A stretch of 28,694 bases of DNA. It comes from CAVVDT01 sp964568825. Its GTDB lineage: Bacteria; Pseudomonadota; Alphaproteobacteria; Rhizobiales; Aestuariivirgaceae. Below the pieces are notes generated by a model, which had not been told where the DNA came from, made no database searches, and saw nothing but the letters and a program-made list of their open reading frames with translations. The position numbers were made by a program, and so were the translations under genes. Shown here piece by piece: positions 16,093 through 23,288 of this stretch. Position 1 is the stretch's first letter. The number at the start of each line of letters is the position of its first letter. The stretch spans positions 1-28,694 of the forward strand of contig CAZMSA010000020.1 in NCBI GenBank assembly GCA_964568825.1, read 5' to 3'.

Positions 16093-17268
16093 ATGACGGC
16101 AAAACGCATCATCGAGCTTTTTCCCATGCTGTCATGGGCGCCCCCCTGGCTTGTCGCTGCCGGGGTGTTCGCCCTGATCGTCATCGTTGCCCTGTTGCTG
16201 CAATTGCTCATTATCTGGCTGATGCAGCGGCAGGTCGACCGCTGGCCATCACACCTGCGCAGCATCTTTCACAGGACGCGGCGCATCACACGCTTTGGCG
16301 TGATGGTGATGGCGGTCTACGTGGCGTTGCCGATCCTTCCTCCGTCAGCCCAGATCGGTACTGGCGTGCGCAACAGTCTGGCAGCGGCGGTGATTGTGCT
16401 CATCGGCTGGGTCGTTCTGATTGCTTCGAACATCGCGGCCGAACGCTATGTCGACGGCTTCCAACTCGATGTCGAGGACAACCTGCAGGCGCGCAAGGCG
16501 GTGACCCAGGCGCGCGTGCTCAAGCGCGCGCTCAACGTGCTCATCGTGATCCTCACTGCTGCCTTCGCGCTTATGAGTTTCGAATCGGTGCGTCAATATG
16601 GCTACAGCCTGTTTGCCTCGGCAGGCGTTGCTGGGCTCGTGGTGGGCCTTGCGGCCCGCCCGCTCCTGAGCAACCTGATCGCAGGAGTGCAACTCGCCCT
16701 GTCGCAGCCGGTGCGCCTCGATGATGTGGTGATCGTGGAAGGTGAATGGGGACGCATCGAGGAAATCACCGCAACTTATGTGGTGGTGAAGATATGGGAC
16801 CTGCGGCGGCTGGTGGTGCCACTGTCCTATTTCCTCGAAAAGCCGTTTCAGAACTGGACCCGCATCAGTGCCGACATCATCGGCACCGTCTTTCTCCATC
16901 TCGACTATGCGGTGCCAGTGCAGGCCCTGCGGAAAAAGCTGCACGAGATCGTCAAGGACAATCCGAACTGGGACGGACAGGTGGTCAACCTTCAGGTCAC
17001 CGACGCCAAGGAGACAACCATTGAGGTGCGCGCGCTGGTGAGCGCGCGCAATTCCGGACTTTGCTGGGACTTGCGCTGCGAGGTGCGCGAAGCGCTCATC
17101 GCCTTCATCCAGCAGGAATATCCCGATGCGTTGCCGCGCTACCGTGCCGAGATGGTCGCCGAGCGCCCCGAACGGCCGCCGGCGGCGCCCCCGCCGCCCG
17201 CCGTGGGCCCGCAAGAACCCGGCGGCGAGGAAGCAAGCGCCGAGCGCCGCATGGGCGATGCCGACTAG
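16093..17268 (+). CDS. MscS-family small-conductance mechanosensitive channel
   Basis: A 391-aa inner-membrane channel opened by membrane tension during hypo-osmotic shock. Hydrophobic segments at about 17-39, 58-78, 86-108 and 140-160 precede the conserved pore helix and beta-domain start at about 176-222 (SLFASAGVAGLVVGLAA, then LDDVVIVEGEWGRIEEI), the MscS core. A cytoplasmic alpha/beta domain follows (about 250-355), and the last 40 residues are Pro/Glu-rich and probably disordered. ATG 16093 is preceded by CGGGAG; the longer in-frame start at 16042 adds a non-conserved charged stretch. Its place next to treT, whose compatible-solute product must be released on down-shock, suggests an osmotic-stress link. 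Confidence 0.92.
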   Translation: MTAKRIIELFPMLSWAPPWLVAAGVFALIVIVALLLQLLIIWLMQRQVDRWPSHLRSIFHRTRRITRFGVMVMAVYVALPILPPSAQIGTGVRNSLAAAVIVLIGWVVLIASNIAAERYVDGFQLDVEDNLQARKAVTQARVLKRALNVLIVILTAAFALMSFESVRQYGYSLFASAGVAGLVVGLAARPLLSNLIAGVQLALSQPVRLDDVVIVEGEWGRIEEITATYVVVKIWDLRRLVVPLSYFLEKPFQNWTRISADIIGTVFLHLDYAVPVQALRKKLHEIVKDNPNWDGQVVNLQVTDAKETTIEVRALVSARNSGLCWDLRCEVREALIAFIQQEYPDALPRYRAEMVAERPERPPAAPPPPAVGPQEPGGEEASAERRMGDAD

Positions 17269-17720
17269 CACTCCGGCCCTCAAGCATAACTCATTGCGCC
17301 GTTTTACCAATATTATTCCAGCGGGGGCTCTGTTCCATTGCAATTGCTGGCACCTTGCAAGCAGTTCACAATGCCAGCTTTGGGCCAGGAGCTGGCATGT
17401 GCATCACGCCGGTCAACGATGGAAGAAGAGGTCGCTCATGCCCATCCAGCGGATGACACCCACCACCATAAGGCCCGACTAGGCGGCGCTTTGCAGGATG
17501 CGGGGCCCGTGTAATTGGCGGAAGCTGCAAGGTCATCGAGAACTCCAACCACCGCGTTTGTGCAGGTGAATATCACGTCGGTATTCCGGTCATGTCCAGC
17601 GCTCTCGGCCTCTTGCCGGCCGTTGGGCGATGGGGCCGGTTCGAGGCATGACGACCATTGCCACATCCAGACGCCCGCGCAATGCTGGAGAGATCTGCAT
17701 CGAGCGGTGAGGGCTGCCCC
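17269..17720. other. Gene-free interval between mscS and the cupin gene
   Basis: A 452-nt interval with no supported gene. The minus-strand frame through it has many Trp, Cys and Ala residues and no recognisable domain. It holds the 8-bp inverted repeat at 17371-17398. A possible GAGGG ribosome site at 17709-17713 precedes the cupin ATG. Confidence 0.5.
17371..17398. repeat. 8-bp inverted repeat downstream of mscS
   Basis: ATGCCAGC, 12 nt, GCTGGCAT: perfect arms. It lies 102 nt after the mscS stop with no T-tract. It could be a 3' end hairpin or an operator for the cupin gene 323 nt further on. Confidence 0.5.
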
Positions 17721-18410
17721 ATGGAACTGAACGCCGATTTCTCCAAGCGCGCCGCGGTTCACGCTGCGCGCCTTGAGTGGACGCCTTCGCCCATCAGGGG
17801 CGTTGACCGCCGCATGCTTGATCGCATCGGTGACGAAGTGGCCCGCGCCACATCCATCGTGCGTTATGCGCCCAACAGCAAATTCTCCGCCCACACCCAT
17901 GGTGGAGGCGAAGAATTCCTTGTTCTTGAGGGGGTGTTCCAGGATGAACATGGCGACTTTCCCGTCGGAACCTACGTTCGCAACCCACCGACAACCCACC
18001 ACACGCCAGGATCGGAGTCCGGATGCACGATCTTCGTGAAACTTTGGCAATTCGATCCCGATGACCGTCATCAGATGCGCATCGACACGGGCTCACTATC
18101 ATTCGTCGCGGTGCCGGGACGCGCCGGCGTGGAGGCGATGCCGCTGCATGCCGACACCCTTGAAGACGTGCGCCTCGAGCGCTGGGCCCCCGACGCCGAT
18201 GTCGGTTTGACGCTTGATGGTGGCGGTGAGTTCCTCGTCCTTGAAGGTGCGTTCACGGAATCAGGCGAGTGTTTTGAACAGCAGTCCTGGCTGCGCCTGC
18301 CCGTGGGCGCCACGCTCAAGGCGAAAGCCGGACGCAAGGGGTGCAAGGTATGGATCAAGACGGGTCATCTGCGCGTCCCGCCAAGCGCGCCAGCGACCGC
18401 AAATCACTGA
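17721..18410 (+). CDS. ChrR-like bicupin protein
   Basis: A 229-aa protein with two cupin folds. The first (about 40-125) keeps a metal-binding style motif, HTHGGGEEFLVLEG, and a later His pair (TTHHTPG). The second (about 150-220) repeats the fold with GGGEFLVLEGAF but has lost the leading histidines, so it is probably structural. The closest family is the cupin domain of the anti-sigma factor ChrR and related 'anti-ECFsigma factor' proteins, but the N-terminal zinc-binding anti-sigma domain is absent and no sigma factor gene is adjacent. It is therefore more likely a small oxygenase or metal-sensing cupin. Start ATG 17721. The amine oxidase gene follows closely on the same strand. Confidence 0.8.
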   Translation: MELNADFSKRAAVHAARLEWTPSPIRGVDRRMLDRIGDEVARATSIVRYAPNSKFSAHTHGGGEEFLVLEGVFQDEHGDFPVGTYVRNPPTTHHTPGSESGCTIFVKLWQFDPDDRHQMRIDTGSLSFVAVPGRAGVEAMPLHADTLEDVRLERWAPDADVGLTLDGGGEFLVLEGAFTESGECFEQQSWLRLPVGATLKAKAGRKGCKVWIKTGHLRVPPSAPATANH

Positions 18411-18456
18411 TGCAGAAAAGTGCCTTGCCTGATCCTCGTTGCATGTCAGAACGATT

Positions 18457-19515
18457 GTGACGCCCCTCGACGCCATAGTCATCGGCGGTGGCCTCAGCGG
18501 CCTTGCCCTCGCCAGTGAACTTGAACGGCGCAAACAGTCCTACATGATACTGGAAGCCCGAGACCGGTTGGGCGGCAGGGCTTTTTCGCGCAGCGTGAGC
18601 AGTGCAGCGGGGATCGCGCATTTTGATGTTGGTCCTGCCTGGTTCTGGCCGGGACAGCAGCGCATGGCTCGCCTGGCCCAAAACCTTCATCTCGGTATTT
18701 TCGAGCAATATGCGGCCGGCACTCTGGTCTTCGAAGACCAGTTTGGTGACGTGCGCCGCGACCTCGACTTCGCGACCATGGCGGGGGCCTTGCGGATCGA
18801 TGGAGGCCTCGCCACGCTCATCGCGGCGCTGGCGGTCTGTCTCGGTCCTGACCACATCAAGCTGAATTCGGCCGTCACTTCCATCACTCTCAAGGGAAGG
18901 GTCGTCGACGTCGACTTCGTCGGCGGCAGGATTTCTGCCGAGCGTGTTTATCTGGCTGTGCCGCCGCGCATCGCCGCCCATGCAATCAGTTTTGCGCCCG
19001 ACTTCTCGCCCGACCAGATGCAGGCGATGCAGGCCATACCCACCTGGATGGCCGCTCATGCCAAGGTGGTTGCCGTCTATGAGACGGCCTTTTGGCGACA
19101 GATGGGCCTGTCGGGCGATGCCATGAGCCATCGCGGCCCCCTCGTCGAGATCCATGACGCTTCACCTGCCGATGGCCGGCTTGGCGCCCTGTTTGGGTTT
19201 GTGGGCGTTCCGGCACATGTGCGCGCACAGCCGGACTTCGATCTCGAGACCCTTTCGGTGGCGCAAATTGCCGCGCTTTTTGGCCCGCAAGGTGCTAATC
19301 CGGTTCATGTCTTCATCGAGGACTGGGCCCATCAAGCGTTTACCGCAACGCCCGCTGACGCCACTGCCCCCACCGTCCATCCTGCCTATGGCACACCCCA
19401 TGCCTTGACCAACATCTGGGACGGCAGGATCAGGTTGGCATCGAGCGAAATGGCGCACGAATTCGGTGGGCTCCTTGAGGGTGCGCTCGAAGCAGCCACG
19501 ATGGCGTTGCCGTGA
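18457..19515 (+). CDS. Flavin-containing amine oxidase family protein
   Basis: A 352-aa FAD-dependent oxidoreductase of the flavin monoamine oxidase group. The N-terminal Rossmann motif is AIVIGGGLSGLALASEL, followed by ILEARDRLGGRAFS (ribose-binding glutamate and GG motif) and DVGPAWFWPGQ. The C-terminal FAD segment is NIWDGRIRLASSE with the usual closing helix. It lacks a signal peptide and is shorter than typical MAO (about 450 aa), so the substrate domain is reduced. Start is uncertain: GTG 18457 begins right at the Rossmann strand, TTG 18439 adds six residues, and neither has a good ribosome site. It lies 46 nt after the cupin stop, probably co-transcribed. The amine substrate is unknown. 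Confidence 0.85.
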   Translation: MTPLDAIVIGGGLSGLALASELERRKQSYMILEARDRLGGRAFSRSVSSAAGIAHFDVGPAWFWPGQQRMARLAQNLHLGIFEQYAAGTLVFEDQFGDVRRDLDFATMAGALRIDGGLATLIAALAVCLGPDHIKLNSAVTSITLKGRVVDVDFVGGRISAERVYLAVPPRIAAHAISFAPDFSPDQMQAMQAIPTWMAAHAKVVAVYETAFWRQMGLSGDAMSHRGPLVEIHDASPADGRLGALFGFVGVPAHVRAQPDFDLETLSVAQIAALFGPQGANPVHVFIEDWAHQAFTATPADATAPTVHPAYGTPHALTNIWDGRIRLASSEMAHEFGGLLEGALEAATMALP

Positions 19516-19727
19516 CAGCGTCGACATCAGCAGGCTCCGCACGGGCTATCATGAGTGGCCGCAGCTTCCGGCCGATGCCTTTCTTTCGCAAGGCGTCAGG
19601 CATGTCGAGACCGTCTGGGCTCCGGCCCGAAGCGCAGCCATGAAAGAAGCCGGACTTACCCGAACAAGGCCTTTGCACATCAACGTGGGGGCGCTGTCGC
19701 CAAAGGCAGTGACACTTGTCTGTCGCT

Positions 19728-20219
19728 TCACGCCGCGCCGAGCGCTCTGATCGCGATCAATACACACGCCTCGGCATCGGACAGCGCATCATGGTGGTTG
19801 AGCGGAATGTCGAGATGCTGACATACAACCGGAAGCCTCGCTGAGGGCAATTTCCAGGTTGCCCGCGCCAATTTCACCGTACAGACGAATTCGTGTTCGG
19901 GTGGGCGAAGGCCGGCAGCCCGGCAACAGCCGTGGAGCACGCTCCTGTCGAATGGCGCATTGTGGGCGACCAGAAATTCGGCAGGCTCAATCAATGCCTC
20001 GACGTCGGGCCACATCTCGCCAAACGTCGGGCTGTCCCGGACAGTGTCCCAGGTGAGGCCGTGTATGTAGGTGAACATGAATTCCCGCCGCGGCGGCCGG
20101 ATCAGCTGATAGTACCTCTCGATGATGCGACGGCCCTCGACCACGATGACTCCAACCGCACAGGCGCTGTCCCGCCCATGATCGGCCGTTTCGAAGTCGA
20201 TGGCGGCAAAGATACTCAC
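19728..20219 (-). CDS. DEDDh 3'-5' exonuclease (DnaQ-like)
   Basis: A 163-aa single-domain exonuclease. Motif Exo I is FAAIDFETAD (Asp8, Glu10), Exo II is FLVAHNAPFDRSVL, and Exo III is HHDALSDAEA, giving the DEDDh set of two-metal catalytic residues. It matches the stand-alone epsilon-like proteins used in DNA proofreading or nucleotide repair, not RNase T or oligoribonuclease. The start MSIFAAIDFET is the normal family N-terminus. It is monocistronic, convergent with the amine oxidase gene; the intervening 212 nt show no gene I can support. The SOS-boxed promoter lies upstream but points away from it. Confidence 0.9.
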   Translation of the reverse strand: MSIFAAIDFETADHGRDSACAVGVIVVEGRRIIERYYQLIRPPRREFMFTYIHGLTWDTVRDSPTFGEMWPDVEALIEPAEFLVAHNAPFDRSVLHGCCRAAGLRPPEHEFVCTVKLARATWKLPSARLPVVCQHLDIPLNHHDALSDAEACVLIAIRALGAA

Positions 20220-20571
20220 AGCTCTCCCCCGGTTCGCGATCGACTACCGAAAAGCCAGCCGGTTCCTGCCGACACGGGACTCTCTCACAGTCCGCTGTGG
20301 AGCGCCACCGGCTCATCTGGCAGCAAAGCGGCAGATTGGCTTGAATCGCACCTGTTGCATACGGGACCAGGGCGCGGATCGCACTCACGGGCGCGGATGG
20401 GGCTGGCCTAGTGGCCTGGCAGCATGGCAGCCCGGCGGCGAGGCCTGCCGTGGCGCCTTGCGTGGCGTGGCGTGGCAGCCATGGGCAAGCCCGGCTTGCG
20501 TCATGTCGGATAGCAGGCAAACGGTTTGGGTGGCAATGAGGAACAAAATCACCGCATCCAACAAAAAGTCC
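20220..20571. other. Gene-free interval upstream of the SOS-boxed promoter
   Basis: No protein-coding signal seen on either strand. It holds a triple CGTGG direct repeat (20461-20475) in a run of CATGGC/CGTGGC-like words, and AGGAACAAA (20539-20547), the left arm of a long-range inverted repeat with TTTGTTCCT (20599-20607). The promoter of the exonuclease gene should also lie at its left edge. Confidence 0.5.
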
Positions 20572-20600
20572 TTGACAAACGGACTATAATGTTCTATGTT
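20572..20600 (+). promoter_or_regulatory. Sigma-70-type promoter
   Basis: TTGACA (20572-20577), a 17-nt spacer and TATGTT (20595-20600). The -35 is perfect and the -10 is a fair match; a TATAAT at 20585-20590 is too close to the -35 to pair with it. The predicted start of transcription is near 20606. The -10 lies inside a LexA box, so repressor would block polymerase. Confidence 0.75.
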
Positions 20601-20605
20601 TGTTC
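20591..20605 (+). promoter_or_regulatory. LexA (SOS) box, alphaproteobacterial type
   Basis: GTTC-TATGTTT-GTTC matches exactly the direct-repeat GTTC-N7-GTTC operator of alphaproteobacterial LexA. It covers the -10 element of the promoter at 20572-20600. No lexA, recA or imuA gene is in the window; the only element downstream is the structured sequence at 20606-20843. Confidence 0.8.
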
Positions 20606-20843
20606 CTGTTGGTCTCCCACTCCCGGGGCGTGGCTCGCGAGCCGTCCGGTCACGGGGAGGCGGATGTGGCTCTCCGTTCGCAGTCCCTACGGATGACGGC
20701 GGACCGGGGTGCGGGTGTGTCCTAGCTCAGGGGTCCGGATACTACGGTCCGGACGCGCGCTTAAGGCATTGACCCTGGCGGTGAACTGGTGCCGGCCGGC
20801 CTGTAATGGCCGTTATCCGGCATGCCCGTCAGGCGAGCTTTTT
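20606..20843 (+). ncRNA. Candidate SOS-regulated structured small RNA
   Basis: About 238 nt from the predicted start to a hairpin with T-tract, without a supported protein gene. Hairpins visible by eye: (a) 20614-20659, outer CTCCC/GGGAG enclosing CCGG/CCGG and the palindrome GGCTCGCGAGCC; (b) 20673-20700, TCCG/CGGA or alternatively CCGT/ACGG; (c) 20728-20777, CAGGG/CCCTG enclosing the perfect GTCCGGA/TCCGGAC stem (loop 20740-20747); (d) 20790-20822, TGCCGG/CCGGCA enclosing GGCC/GGCC; (e) the terminator. I cannot assign it to a known RNA family; it lacks RNase P, tmRNA, SRP and 6S hallmarks. Two overlapping 10-codon frames (20664-20696 and 20693-20725) could be leader peptides, the first preceded by GGGGAGG. 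Confidence 0.6.
20824..20843 (+). terminator. Intrinsic terminator of the candidate small RNA
   Basis: GCC-CGTCA-GGC hairpin, extendable outward through a wobble and a mismatch to GC/GC (20820-20838), followed directly by TTTTT (20839-20843). Orientation fits a plus-strand transcript from the promoter at 20572. Confidence 0.6.
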
Positions 20844-20882
20844 GCGTGTTAAAGACTCCAGCCGCCCGTTCACAAGGCCACG

Positions 20883-20942
20883 GGGAAAGCGCCGGCAATG
20901 CGCATCCTCTAAACAGTCAAGCGCTGAACCGGCGCTTTTCCC
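20883..20942. terminator. Long inverted repeat, possible bidirectional terminator
   Basis: GGGAAAGCGCCGG (20883-20895) pairs with CCGGCGCTTTTCCC (20929-20942) with a single bulged T; the loop is 33 nt. It sits between the small RNA (plus strand) and the end of the DUF1028 gene (minus strand), so it could stop both transcripts. The T-runs lie within the stem and are short. Confidence 0.45.
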
Positions 20943-21009
20943 ACCCCCCGGGACCTTCGCGGCCGAAACGGCCAGCGGAGGCAGCAAAGCCGTGCCTGCT
21001 CCACCGCTT

Positions 21010-21687
21010 TCAGGGATCGCCGGCGACGCCGTAGCTTGGGGCCTTGGTCGGATCGAGGGCGCGGTCGCGGTAGGCCTGCATCTGCGGTTCGTAATCCTCC
21101 CACAGGCGGCGCAGGAAGGTGACCGGGTTATCGTCGTCCCAGTCGCATCTGAGATCGACCAGCGCAAACGGTTCGGCATCGACCACCAGCAGCGCCGAGG
21201 AATGGACCGGACCGCCTTCGCCGCCTGCCGCAAGGCCGGCCTCGAGCGCCCGCAACAGACGCTCGGCCAGGTGCTCGCGGGCGTTGGCAACAAAAGCATC
21301 GGTCATGGCGGCGGGCACCTCGACCGACTTCAGGAGGTTGCCGGCGGCGAGGCAGCCGTGATCGGCGGCGATGGAATTGGTGCCGAGGATATGGTTGCCG
21401 GTATAGCTGGCGGTTTCGCCCTTGTTGTCGACCACGGTGATCTGGCGGTAGTCGAGGTGCGGCTGGCGGGCAATGGCGCGGGCAAGGGCATCGTCGGCGT
21501 CGTGGCCCTTGGCGAGAAGATCGAGGATACGCGGGCCGAAGGTCGGGTCGGTGACGTTCTGGGTGGCGACCGCCCCGGTTTTGCTGCGGGCATGGGGACA
21601 GCGCGCTCCCACGCAGATCGACGAGGTGGTGATGGCGACGCCGAACATGCCGGTGCGCTCGCAGCGTCCGACGATGGAAAAGGTCAT
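21010..21687 (-). CDS. DUF1028 family protein (Ntn-hydrolase-like)
   Basis: A 225-aa protein of the DUF1028 family. Typical landmarks are TFSIVGRCERTGMFGVAITTSS at the N-terminus, GAVATQNVTDPTFG, a YTGNHILGTNSIAADHGCLAAGN core and, toward the end, DLRCDWDDDNPV. The family has an Ntn-hydrolase-like fold and commonly lies beside catabolic genes, which suggests amide or lactam hydrolysis, but no general activity is established. Last gene of the oxygenase operon; its ATG overlaps the Rieske gene stop. As a candidate hydrolase it could open a ring or cleave an amide produced by the upstream oxygenases (inference). Confidence 0.88.
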   Translation of the reverse strand: MTFSIVGRCERTGMFGVAITTSSICVGARCPHARSKTGAVATQNVTDPTFGPRILDLLAKGHDADDALARAIARQPHLDYRQITVVDNKGETASYTGNHILGTNSIAADHGCLAAGNLLKSVEVPAAMTDAFVANAREHLAERLLRALEAGLAAGGEGGPVHSSALLVVDAEPFALVDLRCDWDDDNPVTFLRRLWEDYEPQMQAYRDRALDPTKAPSYGVAGDP

Positions 21688-22832
21688 TCTGGATGTCCCG
21701 TCAGTGAGCGATGGATATAGCTCATGAAATCATGAATCTCGCGCTCGAGCCAGCTTAACGGGCCGCCCTCGGCGGAAGGGGCTGAGGCGCCGCGATAAAT
21801 GCCCTCGACCACGAAGCGGTCCTCGGCATTGACCTTGTCGAAGAAGGCGACCAGTTCGTCCACCCATTGTTGCAACCCATTGCCCAGCGCCGCATGCACT
21901 TCCGGCGCCACCGCTACGCCGAAGCGCACCTCCACTTCGCCGACGCCCCTGGGCCTGAGCGACAGATACCAGAGATGATCGGGCGCCAGCACGTACATGT
22001 GGCAGGGATAGATGGTGGGGAGGATGGAGGTGAAGCGTTCAGCGCCTTGAAGCACCGTGTTGTCGGGGTGGGCGCGGCCGTAGGTGGCTTTGTCGGCCTT
22101 GGTAAAGGTCTGATAGGTGAAATGGGGATCGACGTCTTGGGGAAACACCGTATCGCCCACCGGGAACCAGGCGCCGACCGTGGCCTTGTGGGCGACCGGC
22201 AGATGGTAGCCTTCCATGAAGTTTTCAGTGAGCAGCTTCCAGTTGGTCTGCCACACATGGTCCTGATGCACGACGGGGATGTAACCCGCCATGCGATAGG
22301 GCGCGACGACGGGCTCGAGCCCCGCCAGAAGCTCAGCCACCGGCCGGGCCGTGCGGTTGCGGGTGACATAGATCCAGCCGTTCCACACCTCGGTGCGGAT
22401 GGCGGGAAGCGCGATGCCGGACTTGTCGAAGCCGTCGGCCCCTTGCATGTGGCCGGCCCCGATCAGCTTGCCGTCGAGGTCGTAGGTCCAGGCGTGGTAG
22501 GGGCAGACGATGCGCTTGCAGTTGCCGCGGCCGGAAAGGATGGTCATCATGCGATGGCGGCAGACGTTGGAAAAGCTGGAGATTTCTCCATCGCGACCCC
22601 GCGCCACGATGATCGGCTCTCCAGCGATGGAAAAGGTCAGGTAGTCGCCGGGGTTGGGGATTTCGGCGGCAAGGCCGGGCGAGTGCCAGTCGCGGGCAAA
22701 GATGCGGGCCAGTTCCAGCGCGTGGATGTCGGGCGAGGTATAAAGACCGGGCGGCATGGCACGCGCCGCGCTCAAGGGGCGCATCGCCACTTCCCCAAGT
22801 TGCGCGAGAGGGCGGTCGGTCTCGTTGCTCAT
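21684..22832 (-). CDS. Rieske non-haem iron oxygenase, large (alpha) subunit
   Basis: A 382-aa ring-hydroxylating oxygenase component. The Rieske [2Fe-2S] ligands are Cys91-x-His93 and Cys110-x2-His113 (CRH ... CPYHAW). The mononuclear iron site is ENFMEGYHLPVAH with His210 and His215; the C-terminal carboxylate is probably an Asp or Glu near 315-325. Length is typical of alpha-only oxygenases, which include dealkylating and N-demethylating enzymes acting on quaternary amines. No beta subunit, ferredoxin or reductase gene is adjacent, so electrons must come from elsewhere. It lies 9 nt after the RidA gene and is coupled to DUF1028 by overlap. Substrate unknown. Confidence 0.92.
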   Translation of the reverse strand: MSNETDRPLAQLGEVAMRPLSAARAMPPGLYTSPDIHALELARIFARDWHSPGLAAEIPNPGDYLTFSIAGEPIIVARGRDGEISSFSNVCRHRMMTILSGRGNCKRIVCPYHAWTYDLDGKLIGAGHMQGADGFDKSGIALPAIRTEVWNGWIYVTRNRTARPVAELLAGLEPVVAPYRMAGYIPVVHQDHVWQTNWKLLTENFMEGYHLPVAHKATVGAWFPVGDTVFPQDVDPHFTYQTFTKADKATYGRAHPDNTVLQGAERFTSILPTIYPCHMYVLAPDHLWYLSLRPRGVGEVEVRFGVAVAPEVHAALGNGLQQWVDELVAFFDKVNAEDRFVVEGIYRGASAPSAEGGPLSWLEREIHDFMSYIHRSLTGHPE

Positions 22833-22841
22833 GGCAAACCC

Positions 22842-23258
22842 TCAGTCGGGGATGACGGCGGTCACTTCGATTTCCACCACCCATTCGGGGCGGGCAAGGG
22901 CCGGCACCACCAGGCCGGTGGAGCAGGGAAAGACGCCCTTCAGCCACTTGCCCATTTCCTGATACACCGCCTCGCGATAGCGGATGTCGGTGAGATAAAC
23001 GACGATGCGGCAGATGTGGCTTAGCTCGGAGCCGGCTTCTTCCAGCAGCAGCTTGATGTTTTCCATGGCCTTGGCGGTCTGGGCGCCGGCATCGCCGACA
23101 TGCAGCGAGCCCCGCGTGTCGAGGTCCTGGGCCACCTGGCCACGCAGGAATACCATGGTGCCCCTGGCCACCACCGCCTGGCACAGGTCGTTGTCGAGCT
23201 TTTGCTCGGCGTAGGTCTTCTTGGTGTTGAAGGGCCGGATGCGGCGATGGGTGGGCAT
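22842..23258 (-). CDS. RidA (YjgF/YER057c/UK114) family protein
   Basis: A 138-aa RidA-superfamily protein; family members form trimers that hydrolyse reactive enamine/imine intermediates, and relatives such as RutC and 2-aminomuconate deaminase act in catabolic pathways. Seen are FLRGQVAQDLDTR, AMENIKLLLEEAGSELSHICRIVVYLTDIRY and a C-terminal LARPEWVVEIEVTAVIP. The arginine of canonical RidA (near position 105) is not at an obvious equivalent site; a CSTGLVVPALA segment is there instead, so this is probably a divergent catabolic subfamily. AAAGGAA precedes ATG 23258. Lying between two oxygenase genes suggests that it processes an imine or enamine made by one of them. Confidence 0.9.
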   Translation of the reverse strand: MPTHRRIRPFNTKKTYAEQKLDNDLCQAVVARGTMVFLRGQVAQDLDTRGSLHVGDAGAQTAKAMENIKLLLEEAGSELSHICRIVVYLTDIRYREAVYQEMGKWLKGVFPCSTGLVVPALARPEWVVEIEVTAVIPD

Positions 23259-23288
23259 GGAAAAAGCGTTCCTTTGGTTGGGTTGGGC

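Noticed and set aside
17436..18071. Minus-strand frame (211 codons) across the mscS-cupin gap as a possible pseudogene
   Set aside because: Half of it is antisense to the cupin gene and the remainder shows no homologous motif.
20461..20475. Triple CGTGG repeat as a CRISPR or satellite element
   Set aside because: Only three 5-nt units; too short for any array and likely a local slippage repeat.
20585..20590. TATAAT as the -10 element of the SOS promoter
   Set aside because: Only 7 nt from the TTGACA, and no -35-like hexamer lies 16-18 nt upstream of it. TATGTT at 20595-20600 gives the correct 17-nt spacing.
20589..20696. 35-codon frame beginning at the ATG inside the promoter/LexA box
   Set aside because: Its start lies upstream of the predicted transcription start, so the transcript would not contain the ATG.
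20806..21720. 304-codon plus-strand frame over the DUF1028 gene
   Set aside because: Antisense shadow of the clearly recognisable DUF1028 gene; its beginning overlaps the terminator hairpin of the candidate RNA.
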